Source: Sulfobacillus benefaciens (GTDB taxonomy: Bacteria; Bacillota; Sulfobacillia; Sulfobacillales; Sulfobacillaceae). From it: a stretch of DNA of 38,897 bases. This document shows positions 33,711 to 38,897 of this stretch, in pieces (position 1 is the first letter of the stretch; each line of letters begins with the position of its first letter). The stretch is from assembly GCA_003023725.1 (NCBI GenBank), contig PXYT01000037.1, positions 1-38,897 of the forward strand, read 5' to 3'. The notes under the pieces are model-generated. The model did not search any database and was not told the origin of the DNA. It saw only the letters and a list, made by a program, of their open reading frames with translations. Made by a program: the position numbers and the translations under genes.

Positions 33711-34578
33711 GACGTACCCCCTTGCCCAAGAGTCCGGAGGGTTTGACCAAAACAATGATTAACAGCAAAAGATAGGGAACCAAAACCGACCACGAAGACA
33801 GATAGGTTTGCATCAACATCAAAGAGACACCGTAGACTAGTCCGCCCACAACGGATCCCAGAGGGTTCCCCAGTGATCCAATCACGACTATGGCGAAAGC
33901 TATGGTCGTGAGTCCCAGACCCGATGTCGGATCGAGGCTGCCGATCATTAGAGGGCTCAGTACGCCCGACATGGCGGCCAAACCAATGCCAATGGCAAAA
34001 ATAATGGCAGATGTGCGTTTCACCGGCAGTCCGCTGGCCAAAGCTTCTTCACGGTTGCCCATGACCGCTCTCACAGCGCGGCCAAGGGAGGTATAATACA
34101 GAAACACATACGTAAGAGTAATCATGACAAGACTGACCAACGCAGTCACAATCCAGGCGATTTGGTAACTCTGGCCTAAAAAATGCCACGAAGAGTTGCC
34201 AAACACGGACAACGGAAGCGATTCGGGGTTTACCCCGAATTTGATGACCATCAAGGCTTCGAGAACTTGCGACAAGCCGAAAAAGAGAATAAGGGACAAC
34301 ATTTCCGGGTCTCTCGAATTCGAGAGTCTGGGAATTAACGGGAAAAACAGGCCCAGACCAACCAGGAAGAAGAGAACCAAGGCGATGACCAGACTCACCA
34401 CAGGATTGATGTGCAGCGACGTTAAGGCCATGATCGCGACATAACCCCCTAAAACCACAAAGTCTCCATGGGCTAAATTGACCATTTCCATGACACCGAA
34501 GATTAGGTTAAGTCCTAAGGCCATAAATCCGAAGAAAATACCAAAAAGAATCCCCGAGACAAGGCTGTACGTGAACAT
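33703..34578 (-). CDS. livH: Branched-chain amino-acid ABC transporter permease LivH
   Basis: The 291-residue protein begins LFGIFFGFMALGLNLIFGVMEMVNLAHGDFVVLGGYVA, a LivH hallmark given here by its outline only: the Asn-Leu-Ala-His-Gly turn after the first long helix. It continues with the ATPase-docking segment (RAVMGNREEALASGLP) and ends with LVKPSGLLGK. ATG 34578 follows GGAGGG. It forms the membrane channel with LivM. A strong hairpin lies between it and the binding-protein gene. Confidence 0.93.
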   Translation of the reverse strand: MFTYSLVSGILFGIFFGFMALGLNLIFGVMEMVNLAHGDFVVLGGYVAIMALTSLHINPVVSLVIALVLFFLVGLGLFFPLIPRLSNSRDPEMLSLILFFGLSQVLEALMVIKFGVNPESLPLSVFGNSSWHFLGQSYQIAWIVTALVSLVMITLTYVFLYYTSLGRAVRAVMGNREEALASGLPVKRTSAIIFAIGIGLAAMSGVLSPLMIGSLDPTSGLGLTTIAFAIVVIGSLGNPLGSVVGGLVYGVSLMLMQTYLSSWSVLVPYLLLLIIVLVKPSGLLGKGVRHA

Positions 34579-34595
34579 ATGACCCTCCTGCCGAA

Positions 34596-34637
34596 GGGTT
34601 CCTGCAATGACAGATTAAGGTGTTAATGCAGGAACCC
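34596..34637 (-). repeat. 11-bp hairpin between binding-protein gene and livH
   Basis: GGGTTCCTGCA (34596-34606) and TGCAGGAACCC (34627-34637) are exact reverse complements around 20 bases. On the transcript it lies 8 bases after the binding-protein stop and just before the livH ribosome site, with no T tract. Such structures commonly protect the binding-protein message and lower downstream expression. Confidence 0.6.
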
Positions 34638-34645
34638 GTGCGATG

Positions 34646-35866
34646 TTATGAATTGGGGGATGTAACGAATTGAACCGATACCCGGCCTTTCGAGTTTGTC
34701 GTGATCTTTCCGACCGGTAACGTTTCTCCAATTTGAGCCCCTTTAGAGTCGATTTTGAAAGTTCCGTCCAACGTCGAGAGCGAACCCGAAAAACGGCTTA
34801 CGGCGTGTCGGAGTGAAAGCTGATTCAGACTATTGGCTGTAGACAGAGTCTTCTGAATAATAAGCCCTGTATTATATCCGGCAATGCTTAGGAAGTTTGT
34901 GCTTTGGCCTGTCGCCTTCTTGAATGCCAGGTCAAACTGCGCGGTATTCAGTCCGTAATTGACATGGGAAAAAGTCAGCAATGGCGGAGCAGGATAGGTA
35001 TACGTGTTGTTAATCGAGCTGGGCCCAACACTGCTGACGAAAAGCTGCGGCAATTGCCCCGGGAAAATGGTGAAGACCATGTTGAAGTGGTCGCCGCTGG
35101 CTTTCAGTGCTTGTAAAAAGGCAATGTCGTTATTGGGATAGCCGAGTTCGATAACGGCTTGCGGATTGGTATGAGACATGTTGTTCAATAACACTGAATA
35201 ACTGGAGGTGCTGGTGGGAACCCCGTTATTATAGACTGGCGTAATGTGTGCGGCCTTCAATTTGCTGACCAATGTTTGGTCCTGGGATTGATCAAAGTCA
35301 TTGGTGGCGTAGACGATAGCGATGCGGGAATAGCCTTTATGAATGAGGTACTGCGCCAGTGAAGTCGGCCATAGACCCGAGGTGGGCAAAGAGGTTAAAA
35401 CGATGTAGGGATTCGATGGCGTGAAGAACGACGCGCCTGTGCCGGTTTGGTCGAACAGCAACATTTTCTTTTCTTGGGCTATGGGTACGGCCACCGACGT
35501 GAGCACAGATCCAAAGTCAGCAACCAGAATGTTGACATGATTGACGGTGATTAATTGCGAGTACAGGGTGGTGGCGGTTGTTGCCGAGCTTTGGTCATTA
35601 TAAGCGACAATTTTCACCGGCACTTTCTTGTGGAGTGCCTTCACATAGACGCCGCCGGTTTTGTTGATTTGTGATGCCCAAAACGTTAAACCGCTGTACT
35701 CCGGCATGGAAGATGTGGCAAAAGCCCCAGATTTCGCGTATAAGGTTCCAATCGTAATGTCTTTGATACTTTTGGCGCTGGGAGCGGTAGACGGCGAGGA
35801 ACCGCATCCGGCTAACGAGGCGGAGAGCAAAACCGCCGCCATTCCAAGGATCGCCGTGCTTTTCAT
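34646..35866 (-). CDS. Amino-acid ABC transporter solute-binding lipoprotein (LivK-like)
   Basis: The 406-residue protein begins with a lipoprotein signal peptide; the lipobox LAGC puts the lipid on Cys21, followed by a Ser/Pro linker. The mature part is a type I periplasmic-binding fold of the LivK/amide/urea group: ITIGTLYAKSGAFA, GLTFWASQINKTGGV, ILVADFGSVLTSVAVPIA, RIAIVYATNDFDQSQDQTL and ELGYPNNDIAFLQALKASG. It captures the substrate outside the membrane for LivHM. ATG 35866 lies after GGAGG. It is the first gene of the operon. The exact substrate (branched-chain amino acid, amide or other) is not decidable by eye. Confidence 0.9.
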   Translation of the reverse strand: MKSTAILGMAAVLLSASLAGCGSSPSTAPSAKSIKDITIGTLYAKSGAFATSSMPEYSGLTFWASQINKTGGVYVKALHKKVPVKIVAYNDQSSATTATTLYSQLITVNHVNILVADFGSVLTSVAVPIAQEKKMLLFDQTGTGASFFTPSNPYIVLTSLPTSGLWPTSLAQYLIHKGYSRIAIVYATNDFDQSQDQTLVSKLKAAHITPVYNNGVPTSTSSYSVLLNNMSHTNPQAVIELGYPNNDIAFLQALKASGDHFNMVFTIFPGQLPQLFVSSVGPSSINNTYTYPAPPLLTFSHVNYGLNTAQFDLAFKKATGQSTNFLSIAGYNTGLIIQKTLSTANSLNQLSLRHAVSRFSGSLSTLDGTFKIDSKGAQIGETLPVGKITTNSKGRVSVQFVTSPNS

Positions 35867-36356
35867 AGGGTGTGCCTCCTAGAGTTTAGTGAATCGACAG
35901 GCAAGACAATAATACTCCAAAATGACAGATTTGGTGACATAATACCCGTTGAAAAATTATTCACACCTTTAACAATTTGTATTAATTGTGATGAATTATG
36001 CAGGTGGTTCTTGGAGAAATTCAAGAACGAAAGGGATACCAAAGACGCAAATCTGGAATAAATATGCCAAATCTATCGGAGTGTTGACGCTCTGGGTTTG
36101 GCGCTTAAACCAAACGATGATGGTTGTATGATCGGGGGCATTCGAAGAAGGCTATGGCGGCACTACTTCAGACATTGGAAGGCTGGATCATGATAGACTA
36201 CTGCTATGGGCCAATAAAGGCTCCCGGACGTGTGGCCGCGGGGATCGTGACGAGGTGCAGAGGACTCAGGACGAGGAGAAAGAGTTGTGAAAACCGGCAG
36301 GCTCGTCAGGGAGAGGAAAGTCCAGAAGAAATCCAATATTACCATGTGAGAGAGGC
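35867..36356. other. Divergent region between Liv operon and aminotransferase gene
   Basis: The left half is AT-rich and should hold the Liv promoter; TATTAT boxes on the leftward strand near 35905 and 35939 are candidates but lack a good -35. The right half has a frame (TTG 36124 to TGA 36360) whose stop overlaps the GTG of the aminotransferase by GTGA. Its product of 78 residues is unrecognised and its ribosome site is poor, so it is not annotated as a gene. An AGAGGAAAGTCC string at 36312-36323 is a chance look-alike of RNase P RNA. Confidence 0.35.
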
Positions 36357-37631
36357 GTGAATATATCAGTGAATTCATTTCGACAACCGTCCTCCATCGG
36401 GGACTCCGTGGCGCGCGACTTGGAATTTCGCATCCAAAATCTTTTTGCTGAAGATGTGGATTTCCCTTCCGGAATAGCTGCCAGCGAGTTTACGTCCCGT
36501 CCCGTAACCTATGATGAGAGTATTATCGATCTGGGATTTGGACTTCCTGACCCTAAGTTGTTCCATCTAGATGCATTACGCCGTGCCTCCGATGAAGCCA
36601 TTCGGACAGAAGGTCCGAGAGCTTTGCAATACGGAGGGGGAGCAGGCATGATGCGGTTGCCGGAATGGGTTCGTTTGGTTCAGACGCGCCGCAGGAATAT
36701 CCCCTGTAACCCCGGTGATCTGCTCTTAACTCACGGTTCGTCACAAGGTATGGATTTACTCGGACGTTTATTTTTGAATCCGGGCGACGAGGTTTGGTTT
36801 GAACGTCCCACGTATTTTGGCGCAATCAAGATCTTTGGTCTTCACGGAGCAAAGATGCGCGACTTTCCGATGGATGAGAGCGGGCTTGTGACGGACGTGG
36901 TTGCCAGCGAACTGAAGAAACGTCAGAAGGCAGCACTGCCAATGCCGAAATTATTGTATGTGATGCCAAATTATCAGAATCCCACGGGCCGTACCATGAC
37001 CTTGTCCCGACGTACTGAACTGGTAAATTTGGCCAAAACATATCGTTTTGCAATTGTCGAAGACGATGCCTACGGAGATTTGAGATTTAGCGGAAACCCA
37101 TTGCCGACCCTGCGTCAACTGTGTCCGTCGCATGTGTTTTACTTGAGCACCTTATCTAAAACAGTGGCGCCCGGCTTTCGCATGGGATGGCTCATCGGGC
37201 CCGAAGAAGCTGTTACAAAATTACGGGAACTGAAGGCCGAAGGAGCGAACGGAGGTTTCGTGCAGGAAATCTTGAGCGTATTCTTGGCTTCCATGGACTA
37301 CGACGCCCATATTTCTCATCTTCAAAACTATTACCACCGCCGACGAGATGCCATGGTGAGCTTTTTGGAGCGCGATTTTCCACCCGAGGTCGGGTGGACA
37401 ACACCGGACGGAGGATTTTTTGTCTGGTTGACATTACCAAGCTGGGCTCCTCTTAACAAGGTAATGGATTTGCGCCGCAGCGCCGGAGTGAGCTTTATCC
37501 CCGGTACCGCCTTTTATCTCGGCGAGGGAAGTCAAAATCATGTGCGTTTGAGTTTTTCGTTGTATCCGCCCGAGCTCATTGTTGAAGGGATGCGTCGGCT
37601 TCGAGATCTCATTGAGTCTCTCAGGCCATAA
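36357..37631 (+). CDS. PLP-dependent class I/II aminotransferase (2-aminoadipate/MocR-like type)
   Basis: The 424-residue protein belongs to fold-type I aminotransferases of the 2-aminoadipate/valine-type group related to the C-terminal part of MocR regulators, but has no DNA-binding domain. Seen are LQYGGGAGMMRLPEWV, the PLP phosphate loop THGSSQGMDLLGR, MPNYQNPTGRTM with the PLP-ring Asn, VEDDAYGDLRF with the PLP Asp, and the Schiff-base Lys in LSTLSKTVAPGFRMGW. The substrate carboxylate Arg is in NHVRLSFSL. It transfers amino groups between an amino acid and a 2-oxo acid. GTG 36357 is close to GAGAGG; a GTG four codons on is an alternative. It is divergent from the Liv-type importer and may metabolise its substrate. 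Confidence 0.92.
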   Translation: MNISVNSFRQPSSIGDSVARDLEFRIQNLFAEDVDFPSGIAASEFTSRPVTYDESIIDLGFGLPDPKLFHLDALRRASDEAIRTEGPRALQYGGGAGMMRLPEWVRLVQTRRRNIPCNPGDLLLTHGSSQGMDLLGRLFLNPGDEVWFERPTYFGAIKIFGLHGAKMRDFPMDESGLVTDVVASELKKRQKAALPMPKLLYVMPNYQNPTGRTMTLSRRTELVNLAKTYRFAIVEDDAYGDLRFSGNPLPTLRQLCPSHVFYLSTLSKTVAPGFRMGWLIGPEEAVTKLRELKAEGANGGFVQEILSVFLASMDYDAHISHLQNYYHRRRDAMVSFLERDFPPEVGWTTPDGGFFVWLTLPSWAPLNKVMDLRRSAGVSFIPGTAFYLGEGSQNHVRLSFSLYPPELIVEGMRRLRDLIESLRP

Positions 37632-37950
37632 CTTGTGGAAAAGGACATAAGGAATCGGTTGAGATTTCATTCCCGGTTGCTCCATTGTGAGATGCGGCGG
37701 GGAGATGCTCTCATGCGCCCCATCCTTGAAGTCTCTTGCCGGGATGATAGAGGTGTCATCTTGTTCGGTCCCTGGGTATTCCCCGACCCAACCAAAGGTT
37801 CCGGGGCACATAGGACGTGGCTTTGTGGAACTGGGGCGCGACCTCATTTTCCCAAGGCCGTGCCCTTATTCTCCGAGGAGACCTTAAATCAAGGGGTGTG
37901 CCGTGTTTGCGACCCACGAAACGCCGGGTTGGCGTAATCCGATAAAGTGT
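37632..37950. other. No recognisable gene
   Basis: Overlapping short frames on both strands lack ribosome sites and recognised motifs. A small ACGCC/GGCGT hairpin with a TTT tail at about 37920-37940 faces rightward. The region lies between two convergent genes and probably holds both their transcript ends. Confidence 0.3.
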
Positions 37951-38517
37951 TTAGGCAGTAACGGGGGCTTTTTCTTTCAGGAGTTTTATGAATGCCCGCA
38001 TCCATTCCGGATGGTCAGGCCAAGCTCTTGCGGAAATCATATGACCATCAACGACAGCAGCGGCGTCAACGAATTTTGCTCCCGCTGCCTCCACGTCGGG
38101 CTTTAAGGCCGGATACGCTGCCGAGGTCCGGCCCGTCATCACTCCAGCGGCTGCCAGCGCAATGGGGGCATGGCAGAGCTGGGCCACGGGAACCTGCTTG
38201 TCAAAAAAGACTCGCACAATACGGGTAAAGTCGGGGTCGTTGCGGATATATTCGGGAGCACGTCCTCCCGGGATGACCACTCCAACATAGTCATTAGGAT
38301 TGACGTCTTTGAACGCAATATCCGCTTGCACTCGGTATCCAAGTTTTTCCGTGTAAGTGTCAAAACCGGGTTCAAAGTCATGGACCACAGTCTGTAAGAT
38401 CTTCTTGCTTGGGGCGGCAATATCGACATCATAACCTTCTTCCCGGAGCCGCTGGTAGGGATACATGACTTCCAGCGCCTCTGCGGCGTCACCGGTGAGA
38501 ATTAGAATTCGAGGCAT
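37951..38517 (-). CDS. DJ-1/PfpI-family protein
   Basis: The 188-residue protein has the DJ-1/PfpI fold: start MPRILILTGDAAEALEVMYP, the acidic-Glu helix region, VVIPGGRAPEYIRNDP and the nucleophile elbow AQLCHAPIALAAAG with the catalytic Cys followed by His. The HPEW/WPDHPEWM C-terminal segment matches PfpI-type members. The family covers intracellular peptidases, glyoxalases/deglycases and chaperones, so the exact activity is not settled. ATG 38517 has AAGGGGGAAG upstream. It stands alone, in front of the insertion-sequence end. Confidence 0.93.
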   Translation of the reverse strand: MPRILILTGDAAEALEVMYPYQRLREEGYDVDIAAPSKKILQTVVHDFEPGFDTYTEKLGYRVQADIAFKDVNPNDYVGVVIPGGRAPEYIRNDPDFTRIVRVFFDKQVPVAQLCHAPIALAAAGVMTGRTSAAYPALKPDVEAAGAKFVDAAAVVDGHMISARAWPDHPEWMRAFIKLLKEKAPVTA

Positions 38518-38677
38518 CGAACTTCCCCCTTGTTTGAAATTTAATTTGTGTCGATTATTATCACTGCAGTTCCCTTCAAAGTCATCATTTCGTGTACCGG
38601 GCTCGAATGGGAACCTTAAGCAGTTTGTTCTGAGCCGATATTATGATATCAAAAATCGGCCCAAACTGAAGAGAATT

Positions 38678-38713
38678 CCGGTTATGGCACTCTTCGGGCG
38701 GTGCCATAACCGG
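38678..38713. repeat. 13-bp perfect hairpin beside the TnpB-like gene
   Basis: CCGGTTATGGCAC (38678-38690) and GTGCCATAACCGG (38701-38713) are exact reverse complements with a 10-base loop; one more T-A pair flanks them. A smaller GCCGAT/ATCGGC hairpin lies to its left (about 38634-38660). They sit 130-200 bases before the TnpB-like start and may mark the left end of an IS200/IS605-type element, or a terminator between the neighbouring genes. Confidence 0.5.
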
Positions 38714-38787
38714 AGGGATGTCCCGATTATCAAATGCGCCGTAAAACCCCTTGCTTTAGCTATGGGGATATCAGGCGAAATTTTGGG

Positions 38788-38817
38788 TTGATCCCAGTCA
38801 GATAGTTGCTATATAAT
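38788..38817 (+). promoter_or_regulatory. Promoter of the TnpB-like gene
   Basis: TTGATC (38788-38793), 18 bases, TATAAT (38812-38817) form a good sigma-A promoter. The GTG start follows 26 bases on, with AAGGTGG as ribosome site. Confidence 0.6.
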
Positions 38818-38843
38818 GTATCTGTAGAAAGAAGGTGGTTCTG

Positions 38844-38897
38844 GTGTACCTGACACAACGCAATCAGATTAAAGGCTTAACGAAAACCGAATACGAA
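38844..38897 (+). CDS. TnpB/OrfB-like protein of an IS605-family element (N-terminus only)
   Basis: The window ends after 18 codons from GTG 38844: VYLTQRNQIKGLTKTEYE. This start resembles the beginning of many Firmicute TnpB (OrfB) proteins of IS200/IS605-type elements, which open with a (M)YLTQ(R)N-like strand before the first RuvC-linked region. TnpB is an RNA-guided nuclease that helps the element persist. The GTG lies 5 bases after AAGGTGG and a good promoter is 26 bases upstream. No TnpA transposase is visible to the left, so it would be a stand-alone TnpB copy or the rest lies outside. The call rests on 18 residues. Confidence 0.6.
   Translation, partial: MYLTQRNQIKGLTKTEYE

Noticed and set aside
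36311-36323. GAGAGGAAAGTCC resembles the P4 region of bacterial RNase P RNA
   Set aside because: Nothing else of the RNA is present: no second P4 strand and no space, because the aminotransferase gene begins within 40 bases.
36124-36360. Frame of 78 codons whose stop overlaps the aminotransferase start
   Set aside because: Poor ribosome site and no recognisable sequence; overlap of GTGA can arise by chance.

Overview
The window reads as chromosomal DNA of a Gram-positive, Firmicutes-type bacterium. Most genes have strong GGAGG-like ribosome sites and several start with GTG or TTG. The solute-binding protein is a lipoprotein and the efflux adaptors come with no outer-membrane partner. Base composition looks roughly balanced and the gene mix recalls acidophilic Sulfobacillus or Alicyclobacillus relatives, but that placement is an impression from gene content. 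Twenty-seven well-supported complete genes, two genes cut by the window edges, one recently decayed gene and several small or doubtful ones are listed. No rRNA, tRNA or CRISPR array was seen.

Layout. 1-2.8 kb: tail of a membrane protein with its terminator, a GNAT acetyltransferase, then about 1.9 kb of decaying DNA that includes a broken acyl-CoA synthetase. 2.8-10.3 kb: a MacB-type export operon with two adaptor proteins and a divergent MarR gene over a palindromic operator, then a second MarR gene divergent from an ABC half-exporter. 10.3-15.1 kb: RNA ligase RtcB with a VIT/CCC1-type metal transporter, and a LysR/EamA divergent pair. 15.3-23.8 kb: a histidine/urocanate breakdown locus with hutI and an NCS1 permease on one strand, and an RpiR-type regulator, an M20 amidase, a HutF-like deiminase and hutU on the other. 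24.3-24.5 kb: a 44-residue DUF3096-type membrane peptide. 24.8-29.0 kb: a tightly overlapping three-gene operon of MoxR ATPase, CoxE-type VWA protein and an unrecognised protein with an RQC-like winged helix. 29.4-31.1 kb: a methyltransferase and a zinc-ribbon protein. 31.3-35.9 kb: a complete Liv-type amino-acid ABC importer. 36.4-38.5 kb: a class I aminotransferase and a DJ-1/PfpI protein. 38.6 kb to the end: a strong hairpin, a promoter and the first 18 codons of a TnpB-like IS605-family protein.

How the genes fit. The hut genes give urocanate -> imidazolone propionate (HutU) -> formiminoglutamate (HutI) -> formylglutamate plus ammonia (HutF-like) -> glutamate plus formate (M20 amidase, inferred). 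Histidase is absent from the window and a permease is present, so the locus may serve imported urocanate. The permease promoter carries a perfect palindrome between -35 and -10 that fits an RpiR-family repressor. The Liv importer and the aminotransferase are divergent and may share amino-acid catabolism. The best candidate for an undescribed system is the MoxR-VWA-RQC-like operon, whose third component matches no family I know over most of its length.
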